A DNA stretch of 59,697 nucleotides from Erwinia mallotivora. GTDB taxonomy: Bacteria; Pseudomonadota; Gammaproteobacteria; Enterobacterales; Enterobacteriaceae. The notes under the pieces are model-generated. The model made no database searches and was not told the DNA's origin. It saw only the letters and a program-made list of their open reading frames with translations. A program made the translations under genes and the position numbers. This document shows positions 9,618-19,374 of the stretch, one piece after another. The stretch is from NCBI RefSeq assembly GCF_000590885.1, contig NZ_JFHN01000068.1, positions 1 to 59,697 on the forward strand. The letters run 5' to 3'. The first letter of the stretch is position 1; each line of letters begins with the position of its first letter.

Positions 9618-10523
9618 TCACAGCAGCTCTTTATTGCATTGGACCGAAAGGCACTGGTGGAGCGGCGAAACGTTAACGCCTCGCGCAACAAATCCCTGCC
9701 ACTTTTTCGGTACAAGCTCAGACACCTGACGGGCAGCAGACTCGGTGTCAAATTCGGCAAACACACAAGCGCCAGTTCCTGTCAGGCGTGACGGCGCGTA
9801 TTCTAGCAGCCAGGAAACAAGCTGTTCAACCTCGCGAAAACGTTTTCTTACCACTGACTGGCAATCGTTGCGGTAATCCGCCAGTAACAGTTCATTAATT
9901 CCGCGTGGCGGGGTATCGCGCGTCAGGTCCGGATCGCTGAAGATCAACGGCGTAGGGATCTGCACGCCAGGATGTACCACCAGAAACCATTTCTCCGCCG
10001 GTTGTACCGGCGTCAGCTTTTCACCCACGCCTTCCGCTACCGCAGCAAAGCCATGGACAAATACCGGCACATCGGCACCCAGTTTGAGGCCCAGCGCGGC
10101 CAGTTCGTCAAGGGTAAAACCGGCTTGCCAGTAATGATTCAGTGCCAGCAGCACCGTGGCGGCATCGGATGAACCGCCGCCCAGCCCGCCACCCATCGGC
10201 AGCTTCTTGCTGATGGCAAGGGTGGCTCCCGCCTGTGCGGGCAGGGTGCCTTGCAGCGCCGCCTGCTGTCGCAGCAACTTCGCTGCACGCACCATCAGAT
10301 TGTGCTCATCGGCAACGCCCTCGACAGGGGTAGTGAGCTTTATTTCGCCGCTCTGGTCCGGAATAATGGTCAGTTCATCACCAAAATCCAGAAACTGAAA
10401 CAGGGTTTGCAGGTTATGGTATCCGTCGGGCCGCCTGCCTGTGACATAAAGAAACAGATTCAGCTTGGCCGGAGCCGGCCAGCGAACGACCGGCGTTTCC
10501 TCGCGCAACACGTCCTTTCTCAT
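9618..10523 (-). CDS. ispE: 4-diphosphocytidyl-2-C-methyl-D-erythritol kinase
   Basis: A 301-residue GHMP kinase of the MEP isoprenoid pathway; it phosphorylates CDP-methylerythritol. The substrate motif [21 protein letters not shown] and the ATP loop [19 protein letters not shown] are intact. The start overlaps the stop of lolB by four bases (ATGA), so the two are translationally coupled as in E. coli. The C-terminus ([14 protein letters not shown]) is slightly longer than I expect for E. coli IspE. Confidence 0.97.
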   Translation of the reverse strand: MRKDVLREETPVVRWPAPAKLNLFLYVTGRRPDGYHNLQTLFQFLDFGDELTIIPDQSGEIKLTTPVEGVADEHNLMVRAAKLLRQQAALQGTLPAQAGATLAISKKLPMGGGLGGGSSDAATVLLALNHYWQAGFTLDELAALGLKLGADVPVFVHGFAAVAEGVGEKLTPVQPAEKWFLVVHPGVQIPTPLIFSDPDLTRDTPPRGINELLLADYRNDCQSVVRKRFREVEQLVSWLLEYAPSRLTGTGACVFAEFDTESAARQVSELVPKKWQGFVARGVNVSPLHQCLSVQCNKELL

Positions 10524-11143
10524 TTAACGGTCCAGCCGTCCATTTTCAGTTTGATGCGCTGATTGCCTTCGCGCAGCTCCAGGCTGGCTGGCAGAGTGGG
10601 ATCCTGTTTGCTGTCATAGCCCAGATAGTTCACCGTCCACTGTTGACCGTCGCGGCTGTAACGTGCTTCACGCAGGCGATACTGGTCATCCAGAGCGTAA
10701 TCGGTGGCATCACCCGGCAGGCCCATCATCCACTGGCGCAGGTTGTTAAGGGGAATAGCCATCCCGGTCAGTTGGGTAATCATTTTTTCTGCGTCATTGC
10801 TGACGTAACGTTTACCTTTGTTGTCGACAATCTGCACCACGCTGCCCTGAGCATCCAGTTGCAGTTCGGTGCTGCCCAGCGGGTTGGTCAGCAGTAAACG
10901 GTAGCGATCCGGCGCGGTTTGCTGCCAGTTAAATCGCGCATAAACTTTCTGGCTATCAGAAAGATAGGCAAAAGCTCCACGGGTCTGATATGCGGTGATT
11001 TTTTGCACGGCCTGCTGATGTTGCTGCCACTGGGGCGCATTAATACTTTGCCCCGGCCCCTGGGGTTTATTGATGCTACAGGCGGCAAGTAACAGGCTGG
11101 CAAGGGGTAGAAGCCGCATCAGACGGCGTTTCTGCATTAACAT
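10520..11143 (-). CDS. lolB: outer-membrane lipoprotein receptor LolB
   Basis: A 207-residue lipoprotein that accepts lipoproteins from LolA and inserts them into the outer membrane. It has a basic N-terminus, a hydrophobic stretch [12 protein letters not shown] and a lipobox ending in Cys22. The following residue is Ser, consistent with outer-membrane sorting. The conserved [24 protein letters not shown] segment belongs to the LolB fold. A second ATG at codon 3 is a possible start. It is divergent from hemA and first in the lolB-ispE pair. Confidence 0.95.
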   Translation of the reverse strand: MLMQKRRLMRLLPLASLLLAACSINKPQGPGQSINAPQWQQHQQAVQKITAYQTRGAFAYLSDSQKVYARFNWQQTAPDRYRLLLTNPLGSTELQLDAQGSVVQIVDNKGKRYVSNDAEKMITQLTGMAIPLNNLRQWMMGLPGDATDYALDDQYRLREARYSRDGQQWTVNYLGYDSKQDPTLPASLELREGNQRIKLKMDGWTVK

Positions 11144-11368
11144 AGGGGGTCAGCTCCTCAGACTCCGGGCGGGCAACAATACCCAAATCAACCGTTCACG
11201 CTAGCGACCCGGCAACCCGACGTCAATGCTCAATTTGTCCTGTTTGATGTCGAAGGTAGATATCTTGTTAACAGCAACGGCAAGGACGACTTTTATTGAT
11301 CCTGCTCATCTTGTAGAATGCGGCTCACAAAACCCTATCAACAGTGGGATAACCCTAATCAATTCCTT

Positions 11369-12625
11369 ATGACGTTGCTGGCTCTCGGAATTAATCACAA
11401 AACGGCGCCTGTTGCTCTGCGTGAACGTGTGGCGTTCTCGCCGGAGTCTCTGGACCAGGCGCTTGACAGCCTCCTCTCCCAGCCGCTGGTGCAGGGCGGG
11501 GTGGTGCTGTCTACGTGTAACCGCACCGAATTGTACCTGAGCGTCGGGCAGCAGGAAAATTTGCAGCAGCAGCTGGTGCAATGGTTGTGTGATTATCACC
11601 AGTTGAACGTTGATGAGGTGAAAAACAGTCTCTACTGGCATCACGGTAATGAAGCGGTAAGCCATCTTATGCGCGTCGCCAGCGGACTGGACTCGCTGGT
11701 TCTGGGAGAACCACAAATTCTGGGGCAGGTTAAAAAAGCCTATGCCGATTCGCATCGTGGTCTTCCGCTGGCCAGCGAACTGGAGAGAATGTTTCAGAAG
11801 TCATTTTCGGTGGCGAAACGCGTACGTACGGAAACCGAGATCGGTGCCAGTGCGGTATCAGTGGCGTTTGCAGCCTGTTCACTGGCCAGAAAAATCTTTG
11901 AATCTCTTTCTGCCGTCAACGTGTTGCTGGTGGGTGCCGGTGAAACCATTGAGCTGGTTGCCCGTCATCTGCGCGAACACCATGTTCAGAAGTTGTTGAT
12001 CGCCAACCGTACCCGTAGCCGTGCTCAACTGCTGGCCGATGAGGTGGGCGCGGAAGTGATTGAATTTGCAGATATTGACCAGCGTCTGGCGGAAGCGGAC
12101 ATCATCATCAGTTCAACCGCCAGTCCGCTACCCATTATCGGCAAAGGTATGGTTGAGCGGGCGTTAAAAAAGCGTCGCAATCAGCCAATGTTGTTGGTGG
12201 ATATTGCCGTGCCGCGTGATGTGGAACCGGAAGTGAGTAAATTGCCCAACGCGTATCTCTACAGCGTGGATGATTTGCAGGCGATTATTGAAAGTAACAT
12301 GGCGCAGCGGCAGGCCGCTGCCGTGCAGGCAGAAAGCATCGTTGAGCAGGAAAGCGGCGAGTTTATGTCATGGCTGCGCGCTCAGAGCGCGGTTGAAACT
12401 ATTCGCGATTACCGCTCGCAGGCCGATCAGGTACGTGCGGAGCTTGAAGCCCGTGCGCTTACCGCGCTGCAACAGGGGGAGGATCCCCAGGCGGTGCTGC
12501 GTGACATGGCCCACCGCCTGACTAACCGCTTAATACACGCCCCAACAAAATCTCTTCAGCAGGCTGCCCGCGACGGCGATACTGAACGCCTGCAAATTTT
12601 ACGCAACGGTCTTGGACTGGATTAG
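11369..12625 (+). CDS. hemA: glutamyl-tRNA reductase
   Basis: This enzyme makes glutamate-1-semialdehyde from Glu-tRNA, the first committed step of tetrapyrrole synthesis. Started at ATG 11369 it gives 418 residues beginning [15 protein letters not shown], the same length and start as the E. coli protein; an in-frame start 51 bases upstream is not used in that family. The catalytic Cys lies in STCNRTEL, and the NADPH-binding stretch [17 protein letters not shown] is clear. It begins the hemA-prfA-prmC operon, with 35 bases to prfA. Confidence 0.98.
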   Translation: MTLLALGINHKTAPVALRERVAFSPESLDQALDSLLSQPLVQGGVVLSTCNRTELYLSVGQQENLQQQLVQWLCDYHQLNVDEVKNSLYWHHGNEAVSHLMRVASGLDSLVLGEPQILGQVKKAYADSHRGLPLASELERMFQKSFSVAKRVRTETEIGASAVSVAFAACSLARKIFESLSAVNVLLVGAGETIELVARHLREHHVQKLLIANRTRSRAQLLADEVGAEVIEFADIDQRLAEADIIISSTASPLPIIGKGMVERALKKRRNQPMLLVDIAVPRDVEPEVSKLPNAYLYSVDDLQAIIESNMAQRQAAAVQAESIVEQESGEFMSWLRAQSAVETIRDYRSQADQVRAELEARALTALQQGEDPQAVLRDMAHRLTNRLIHAPTKSLQQAARDGDTERLQILRNGLGLD

Positions 12626-12660
12626 CGTTTTCTCTTAAGAATAAAGGTAAAAAACCACTA

Positions 12661-13743
12661 ATGAAGCCTTCTATTGTTGCCAAACTGGAAGCCTTGCAGG
12701 AACGCCATGAAGAAGTCGAGGCGATGCTGGGCGATGCCGGTGTGATTGCCGATCAGGAGCGTTTTCGCGCGCTGTCGCGTGAATATGCGCAACTGACCGA
12801 TGTCAGCCAGTGTTTCCAGCGATGGCAGCAGACTCAGGATGATATTGCCACGGCGGAAGAGATGCTGGCTGACAGTGAAATGCGTGACATGGCGCAGGAA
12901 GAACTGAAAGATGCCCGTGAAGCCAGTGAGAAGCTGGAGCAGGAGCTTCAGATCCTGCTGCTGCCGAAAGATCCCGACGATGAGCGCAACTGCTTTCTCG
13001 AAGTCCGTGCCGGGACCGGCGGCGATGAGGCAGCCATTTTCGCTGGCGATCTGTTTCGCATGTACAGCCGCTATGCAGAATCACGTCGCTGGAAAGTTGA
13101 GGTGATGAGCGCTAACGAGGGCGAACACGGTGGCTACAAAGAGGTGATCGCCAAAGTGGTGGGAGAGGGAGCCTATGGTCGCCTCAAGTTTGAATCGGGT
13201 GGGCATCGCGTTCAGCGCGTGCCGGAAACCGAATCACAGGGACGTATTCACACCTCTGCCTGCACGGTGGCGGTGATGCCTGAAGTGCCGGAAGCTGAGC
13301 TGCCGGACATCAATCCGGGCGACCTTAAAATTGATACCTTCCGCTCGTCCGGCGCAGGTGGACAGCACGTTAACACCACCGACTCGGCAATTCGTATTAC
13401 CCATCTGCCCACCGGCATCGTGGTGGAGTGTCAGGACGAGCGTTCACAGCATAAAAACAAAGCGAAAGCCCTCTCCGTGCTGGGTTCGCGCATCCGCGCC
13501 GTCGAGATGTCGCCTCGTCAGCAGGAAGAGGCCTCCACGCGTCGTAATCTGTTGGGCAGTGGCGATCGTTCTGACCGCAATCGCACCTACAACTATCCTC
13601 AGGGGCGTATTACCGATCACCGCATTAATCTGACGGTCTATCGTCTGGAAGAGGTGATGCAGGGCAAGCTGGATATGTTGATTGAGCCGGTGGTTCAGGA
13701 ACACCAGGCGGATCAACTGGCAGCGCTGTCTGGTCAGGAGTAA
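12661..13743 (+). CDS. prfA: peptide chain release factor 1
   Basis: A 360-residue class I release factor for UAA and UAG. The catalytic GGQ is in [15 protein letters not shown], and the stop-codon-reading P-x-T tripeptide appears as PET in RVPETESQG. The stop codon TAA shares its last base with the ATG of prmC, the enzyme that methylates this GGQ glutamine, so the substrate and its modifier are coupled in translation. Confidence 0.98.
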   Translation: MKPSIVAKLEALQERHEEVEAMLGDAGVIADQERFRALSREYAQLTDVSQCFQRWQQTQDDIATAEEMLADSEMRDMAQEELKDAREASEKLEQELQILLLPKDPDDERNCFLEVRAGTGGDEAAIFAGDLFRMYSRYAESRRWKVEVMSANEGEHGGYKEVIAKVVGEGAYGRLKFESGGHRVQRVPETESQGRIHTSACTVAVMPEVPEAELPDINPGDLKIDTFRSSGAGGQHVNTTDSAIRITHLPTGIVVECQDERSQHKNKAKALSVLGSRIRAVEMSPRQQEEASTRRNLLGSGDRSDRNRTYNYPQGRITDHRINLTVYRLEEVMQGKLDMLIEPVVQEHQADQLAALSGQE

Positions 13744-14570
13744 TGCAGATACGTCAGTGGCTGCGGGCCGCGATCCTGCAACTGGCCGACAGTGACAGCC
13801 CGAAGCGCGATGCTGAAATTTTGTTGGGTTTTGTCACCGGCAAATCCCGCAGTTGGTTAATGGCCTTTGACGACAGTCTCGTCGGTGACGAACATCTGGC
13901 AAGGCTGGCAACACTGCTGGCACGTCGTGCCGGGGGCGAACCCATTGCTTATCTCACCGGGGAGCGCGAGTTCTGGTCACTCTCTCTGGCCGTTTCGCCT
14001 GATACTTTGATCCCCCGTCCTGATACGGAACTGCTGGTGGAGCAGGCGCTGCAACACCTGCCTGTTGCCGCCAGGGTGCTTGATCTCGGCACCGGCACCG
14101 GGGCCGTCGCCCTGGCGCTGGCCAGTGAGCGTCCGGACTGTCAGGTTACGGGTGTGGACCGTATTGCCGGTGCCGTGGCCCTCGCCCGGCAAAATGCTCA
14201 CCGTCTCGCGATAACCAATGCAGACTTTCGTCTGAGCAACTGGTTCAGCGCACTGGCGGGTGAGCAGTACCATATCATCGTCAGCAATCCCCCTTACATC
14301 GATGCTGCTGATGGGCATCTTTGTCAGGGCGATGTACGTTTTGAACCCAAAAGTGCGTTAATTTCAGCTGACAATGGCCTGGCGGATATCCGGCAGATTG
14401 CCGCAACGGCCGGTGAATTTTTGCTGCCGGGCGGATGGCTGTTGCTGGAGCATGGCTGGCAGCAGGCGCGAGAAGTGCGCACAATTTTGAGCGAGAACAG
14501 GTTTTCTGCTGTCGCAACCTGCCAGGATTATGGCGGTAATGAGCGGGTAACGTATGCTCAAAAACCTTAA
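13743..14570 (+). CDS. prmC: release factor N5-glutamine methyltransferase
   Basis: A 275-residue S-adenosylmethionine-dependent methyltransferase that modifies the Gln of the GGQ motif in release factors. The SAM-binding DLGTGTGAVALALA and the catalytic NPPY in VSNPPYIDA are intact. The N-terminal domain, with IPRPDTELLVEQAL at its junction, is typical. It overlaps prfA by one base. Downstream, where E. coli has sirB2, only a remnant is left. Confidence 0.97.
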   Translation: MQIRQWLRAAILQLADSDSPKRDAEILLGFVTGKSRSWLMAFDDSLVGDEHLARLATLLARRAGGEPIAYLTGEREFWSLSLAVSPDTLIPRPDTELLVEQALQHLPVAARVLDLGTGTGAVALALASERPDCQVTGVDRIAGAVALARQNAHRLAITNADFRLSNWFSALAGEQYHIIVSNPPYIDAADGHLCQGDVRFEPKSALISADNGLADIRQIAATAGEFLLPGGWLLLEHGWQQAREVRTILSENRFSAVATCQDYGGNERVTYAQKP

Positions 14571-14579
14571 CCAGGATGA

Positions 14580-14821
14580 CGCAATACGTTGACTGGTACA
14601 GCCTGGCTGAGCGATTTACTCTTGCTTTATCCCTTCCCGCCGAAAGACCTGGCTGACTGAAAAACCGTTTGGCGTTATTATCTGTGTCGCTCTGAGGTCT
14701 GGTGCCTCAGCGTGCTGGTCAGTGAACTGAAAAGCGGGATGCTTTTCCACCAGTGCCTGTCGGAAGGGCGCTTTATTTTCATCTGGCCATCACGAAATTG
14801 CCATTGTTGGGGAATGTATGA
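14580..14821 (+). pseudogene. sirB2: remnant of sirB2, internally deleted and frameshifted
   Basis: Between prmC and sirB1, where E. coli carries sirB2 (a membrane protein of about 130 residues), three SirB2-like fragments remain in different frames. The first is LTGTAWLSDLLLLYPFPPK (from about 14588). The second, after a shift, is KTWLTEKPFGVII (about 14641-14680). The third, after further loss, is LYFHLAITKLPLLGNV (about 14772-14818), ending in a TGA that overlaps the sirB1 ATG (ATGA). That overlap is the arrangement expected of an intact gene pair. The total is about 240 bases against an expected 390, and the N-terminal half is not recognisable. The fragment matches rest on memory of E. 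coli SirB2. Confidence 0.75.
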
Positions 14822-15627
14822 CGTCGAGAATAACTACAGATTTCACAGAGACATCGCTGTGCGAGGCCGTGATGGCAGCCACGCAGGCTATCCGCACGGA
14901 TTTTTCTGCTGAAGAAGTAAGTGGGCAACTGGCCGCACTGGTCTCTGAAGCCCGTGCCGTCATCCCGCCGCAGCTGGATCAGGATTTGCAGCTGGAAAAG
15001 CTTATTGAGCTGTTCTGGAAGAAGTGGGGGTTTGGCGGTGCCAGCGGCGTATACCGTCTTTCTGACACACTCTGGCTGGACAAAGTCCTTGACTCACGGC
15101 AGGGTACTGCCGTCTCCCTCGGGGTGATTTTCCTGCACATTGCTGAACAGCTTTCACTGCCGCTGATGCCGGTTATTTTTCCGACACAGCTGATCTTACG
15201 TGCCGACTGGTTGGATGAGGAGATGTGGCTTATTAATCCTTTCAACGGCGACACGCTGGATGAGCACACGCTGGAAGTGTGGCTGAAAGGCAATATAGGT
15301 CCGGTGGCGGAGCTGTATGAGGATGATTTGCAGGAGGCTGCGCCAGGCAAGGTCCTGAACAAAATGCTCGATACGTTGAAAGCGGCGCTGATGGATGAAA
15401 ATCAGATGGAGCTGGCGCTTCAGGTCAGCCAGCTGCTGGTCACCATGGACCCGGAAGATCCCTATGAAATTCGTGACCGTGGGCTGATTTTTGCCCAGCT
15501 CGATTGTGAGCATGTGGCGCTCAGCGATTTGACCTATTTCGTTGAGCACTGCCCGGAAGATCCAATCAGTGAAATGATTAAAATCCAGATCCATTCTATT
15601 GAACAAAAGCTGATTACGCTGCACTGA
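14818..15627 (+). CDS. sirB1: SirB1 family transglutaminase-like/TPR protein
   Basis: A 269-residue protein matching SirB1 (YchA). The N-terminal part carries the transglutaminase-like core typical of the family (WKKWGFGGASGVY and GTAVSLGVIFLHIAEQL). The C-terminal part is helical and TPR-like (MELALQVSQLLVTMDPEDPYEIRDRGLIFA). Its molecular role is not established. The start overlaps the end of the broken sirB2, so translation here may have lost its original coupling. kdsA follows after 15 bases. Confidence 0.9.
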   Translation: MTSRITTDFTETSLCEAVMAATQAIRTDFSAEEVSGQLAALVSEARAVIPPQLDQDLQLEKLIELFWKKWGFGGASGVYRLSDTLWLDKVLDSRQGTAVSLGVIFLHIAEQLSLPLMPVIFPTQLILRADWLDEEMWLINPFNGDTLDEHTLEVWLKGNIGPVAELYEDDLQEAAPGKVLNKMLDTLKAALMDENQMELALQVSQLLVTMDPEDPYEIRDRGLIFAQLDCEHVALSDLTYFVEHCPEDPISEMIKIQIHSIEQKLITLH

Positions 15628-15633
15628 ATATAA

Positions 15634-16497
<864 letters not shown>

Positions 16498-16505
16498 TAA
16501 CGCTT

Positions 16506-16537
16506 AAGGCTGGCCCGTGATGCCAGCCTTTTTTTTA
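16506..16537 (+). terminator. kdsA terminator
   Basis: Perfect stem AAGGCTGG / CCAGCCTT with a nine-base loop, followed by a run of eight or more T, directly after the kdsA stop. Confidence 0.9.
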
Positions 16538-16549
16538 CAAGGAGGCGAC

Positions 16550-16963
16550 ATGAAAATAAAAATTGCCCTGCTGGTGGCAACCCTGCTGCTGTCAGGTTGT
16601 GGTGCCGGGCCGGATAAAACAGCGCATTCCTCCCTGAGCGGTCATAATTTTATTCTGACCCGTGTTGATGGTCAGCCAGTGACACCCCCTGCGGGGATGA
16701 AACCGGGCATCAGTTTTGCGCAGGATATGCACATCAGCGGCGTAATGTGTAATCGTTTCTTTGGTCAGGGTAAGCTGGAGCACGGTGTGCTCACCGTGGC
16801 ACAACTGGCCTCGACGAGGATGATGTGTAGCGATACCGTGCTGAATCAGTGGGAAGCCACCATCAGCAAAATGCTGACTGAGGGGGCCAGATTGCAGCTC
16901 AACCAGCAGACCCTGACGTTGCAGGGTTCAGGCCACACCCTGGTGTATGTCAGCGAGAATTAA
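16550..16963 (+). CDS. hslJ: heat-inducible lipoprotein HslJ
   Basis: A 137-residue META-domain lipoprotein started at ATG 16550, with a canonical AGGAGG eight bases upstream. It has a signal sequence KIALLVATLLLSGC with its lipobox Cys at about residue 17. The META fold is visible in SLSGHNFILTRVDGQPV and NRFFGQGKLEHGVL. In E. coli it is heat-induced and affects novobiocin resistance; biochemistry is unknown. Terminators on both sides make it monocistronic. Confidence 0.9.
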   Translation: MKIKIALLVATLLLSGCGAGPDKTAHSSLSGHNFILTRVDGQPVTPPAGMKPGISFAQDMHISGVMCNRFFGQGKLEHGVLTVAQLASTRMMCSDTVLNQWEATISKMLTEGARLQLNQQTLTLQGSGHTLVYVSEN

Positions 16964-16984
16964 GTCTGGCGTAACGGTATCAAT

Positions 16985-17018
16985 AACCCGCTGCAATAAA
17001 GTCAGCGGGTTTTTTTTG
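16985..17018 (+). terminator. hslJ terminator
   Basis: Stem AACCCGCT / AGCGGGTT (16985-16992 and 17004-17011) plus a long T tract. chaA converges on it, and its last codon is two bases away. Confidence 0.85.
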
Positions 17019-17019
17019 A

Positions 17020-18117
17020 CTACAGCATGATGGTGATCAGATAGCCGGCAAACAGCGCCAGATGCGCCGCGCCGTTAAGAACGTTGGTGCGGCCGGTAGA
17101 AAAAGAAACCTGGCACAGCAGCAGGGCGGCAAGCATCAGCACCATATGGGGTGGTTCCAGTCCAAAAATTAACTGTTGTCCGGTGAGGGTGGCGATCAGC
17201 GTTACCGCCGGTACCGTCAGTGAGATGGTGGCAAGCACTGAGCCAAAAAACAGATTCATGGCGCGCTGTACCTGATTAGCCAGCACGGCTTTAATCGCGC
17301 CAAGCCCCTCAGGCGAAAGAATCAGTAGCGCCACCAGGAAACCGACAAATCCCTCCGGCGCATTCAGTCGGTCAAGCAGCGCTTCCAGTGGGGTGGCGTC
17401 GGTTTTTGTTACCGCAATTACCGCGATCAGATGCACCACCAGCCACAGACTGTGCCAGAGGCTGGAATGCGCAGAGGGCTTGCCGTGATGCGGATCACCA
17501 TCGTCCCCCTCATCTTCATGCTCATAGACAAACAGGCTCTGGTGTGTTCTGGTCTGGATCAGCAGAAATACGCCATACATTGCGGCAGAAATGGCGGAAA
17601 TGAGTAACGCCTGAGTGACGGTAAAATTGCCGCCTGGCAGCGCATTCGGAAACACCAGTACCAGAATACCCAGTGGAAACAGTGCAATAAGGTACTGTTT
17701 TACGCCCGCGAGATTGACAAACTGCGTGGCGAATTTACGGCCACCCAGCAACAGGGCAAATCCCACCAGACCACAGGTTACTATCATCACGATGGAATAG
17801 AGCGTATCGCGCATCAGCGCCGGGGCCGCGTCACCGGTGGCCATCAGTGCCGAAATCAGGCTGACCTCCAGGATCACCACCGATAAGCTGAGGATAAGTG
17901 AGCCATAGGGTTCACCGAGACGATGTGCCAGCACGTCGGCATGACGCACCACACTGAACGCGCTGCTGAGGATAGCTACCAGCGCCAGCAGATTGATGGT
18001 GACGATCACCGGCATGGACGGGCTGTGTCCCCAGAAACCTAAAATGATCAGTGCGGCAATCGGCAGCAGCAGCGACGTCTCTTTATGGCGGGTTTTAATA
18101 CTCTCTTGTGCAGTCAC
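17020..18117 (-). CDS. chaA: sodium/potassium/calcium-proton antiporter ChaA
   Basis: A 365-residue CaCA-superfamily antiporter with about eleven hydrophobic segments. The two family repeats are visible as SLILSLSVVILEVSLISALM and FLVALLILSPEGLGAIKAVLANQVQRAMN, both with the acidic residue used in cation exchange. A histidine- and acid-rich cytoplasmic loop (YEHEDEGDDGDPHHGK) lies between them. In E. coli chaB and chaC follow; here chaC is on the opposite strand beyond a 569-base gap and chaB is not seen. Confidence 0.95.
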   Translation of the reverse strand: MTAQESIKTRHKETSLLLPIAALIILGFWGHSPSMPVIVTINLLALVAILSSAFSVVRHADVLAHRLGEPYGSLILSLSVVILEVSLISALMATGDAAPALMRDTLYSIVMIVTCGLVGFALLLGGRKFATQFVNLAGVKQYLIALFPLGILVLVFPNALPGGNFTVTQALLISAISAAMYGVFLLIQTRTHQSLFVYEHEDEGDDGDPHHGKPSAHSSLWHSLWLVVHLIAVIAVTKTDATPLEALLDRLNAPEGFVGFLVALLILSPEGLGAIKAVLANQVQRAMNLFFGSVLATISLTVPAVTLIATLTGQQLIFGLEPPHMVLMLAALLLCQVSFSTGRTNVLNGAAHLALFAGYLITIML

Positions 18118-18686
18118 GGATAAATTCCTCCTTACTTCGTTCGGTTGCCGCCTGATGCCGCCTGTAAAGGGTTCAGCCAGCAGAGAGGGTTAAAGCGGTA
18201 CAAACAGGCACGATTACAGGCGGCTGTAGTGTAATAACTGATTAATCAGACAACCGGATGTTTTACGTTTATTTACCTCGGGGTGAGGTTTTTATTTTTT
18301 CTGGTCTTTAAAACCAATATTTACATTTATTGTTATGATTTATAAAAATAAATTATAGTTATTTTCTATGCATATCAGATAAATTAAAGCATATATCCGG
18401 CAACAGGTTGGGTAAAAATATGCATTTTGCCGCCACAGGTTGTTCAGCAGCACAAAAGCGCGATGACGATGGCGGCGATGTTTTTTTCTCCCCCCGTTAA
18501 GTTTCATGCCCCGGTGCCGATAATCAACATATAAGAGATTTTTTTCTTTTGTGACGTGCTTCAAACTTGATTGCCCGGCCAGAAATGACTTATCGTCTGA
18601 CAGGAAAAATAAGTTTCTTAATCATCACGATCCAGGGACTATCGGGCAGGTTGTGGCAGGAAGCGTGCAGTGGCAGAGGAGGTTTT
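18118..18686. other. intergenic region between chaA and chaC
   Basis: The gap lies between divergent genes, and no chaB-like coding sequence is found in any frame. The middle (about 18280-18370) is strongly AT-rich. It holds TTTACA (18320) with TATAAA 15 bases further on, a possible plus-strand promoter but distant from chaC. No repeat or RNA structure stands out. Confidence 0.4.
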
Positions 18687-19367
18687 ATGTTAACCAGAGA
18701 TTTCCTGAAAAAAGCTGATTGCAGCACCGCGTTTGGTGCTGTTGAGGAATCCCTGTTATGGACCTGTGAGCAGCGAGCGGCTTCCCTGGCCGCCACGCTG
18801 GCCTGTCGACCTGACCGCAGCCCGGTATGGATATTCGGTTACGGCTCACTGATGTGGAACCCGGTTTTTGAATCTGACGATGTGGCCGAAGGAACCCTGG
18901 AGGGATGGCACCGGGCTTTTTGCCTGCGGCTCACTTCCGGCAGAGGTAGCGCAACGCAACCGGGCAGAATGCTGGCGCTGAAAGAAGGAGGCTGCACCAC
19001 CGGCCTGGCGTTCAGACTGCCTGAAGCACATTTGCAGGAAGAGCTGGAACTGCTGTGGAAGCGTGAGATGCTTACCGGGTGCTATCTTCCCAGCTGGTGT
19101 GAGCTGGCTCTGGCCGACGGGCGTCGTGTTACCGCCATCGCCTTCATTATGGACCCGCGCCACGCGCTCTATGAAACCGACTCCTGCCCTCAGACCATTG
19201 CGCCGCTGATTGCTCAGGCCAGCGGGCCACTGGGGACCAACGCGCAGTACCTCTTTTCGCTGGAGCAGGAACTGCAAAAACGCGGCCTGTACGATGACTG
19301 CCTGACCGATCTTGTTGAGCGCGTCCGGGCGCTACAGCAGTGTGACAATCAGAGCATTGCGGGTTGA
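18687..19367 (+). CDS. chaC: glutathione-specific gamma-glutamylcyclotransferase ChaC
   Basis: A 226-residue protein from ATG 18687, which follows AGGAGG; the longer frame from 18567 adds an unrelated N-terminus. ChaC proteins cleave glutathione to 5-oxoproline and Cys-Gly. The substrate-binding signature WIFGYGSLMWNP lies near residue 50, and the proposed catalytic acid is in LLWKREML. It ends seven bases before the convergent kinase gene, with no terminator visible between them. Confidence 0.93.
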   Translation: MLTRDFLKKADCSTAFGAVEESLLWTCEQRAASLAATLACRPDRSPVWIFGYGSLMWNPVFESDDVAEGTLEGWHRAFCLRLTSGRGSATQPGRMLALKEGGCTTGLAFRLPEAHLQEELELLWKREMLTGCYLPSWCELALADGRRVTAIAFIMDPRHALYETDSCPQTIAPLIAQASGPLGTNAQYLFSLEQELQKRGLYDDCLTDLVERVRALQQCDNQSIAG

Positions 19368-19374
19368 GCACTGC

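Noticed and set aside
11318..11368. Upstream in-frame start for hemA
   Set aside because: The HemA family starts at [14 protein letters not shown], and the extension has no conserved sequence.
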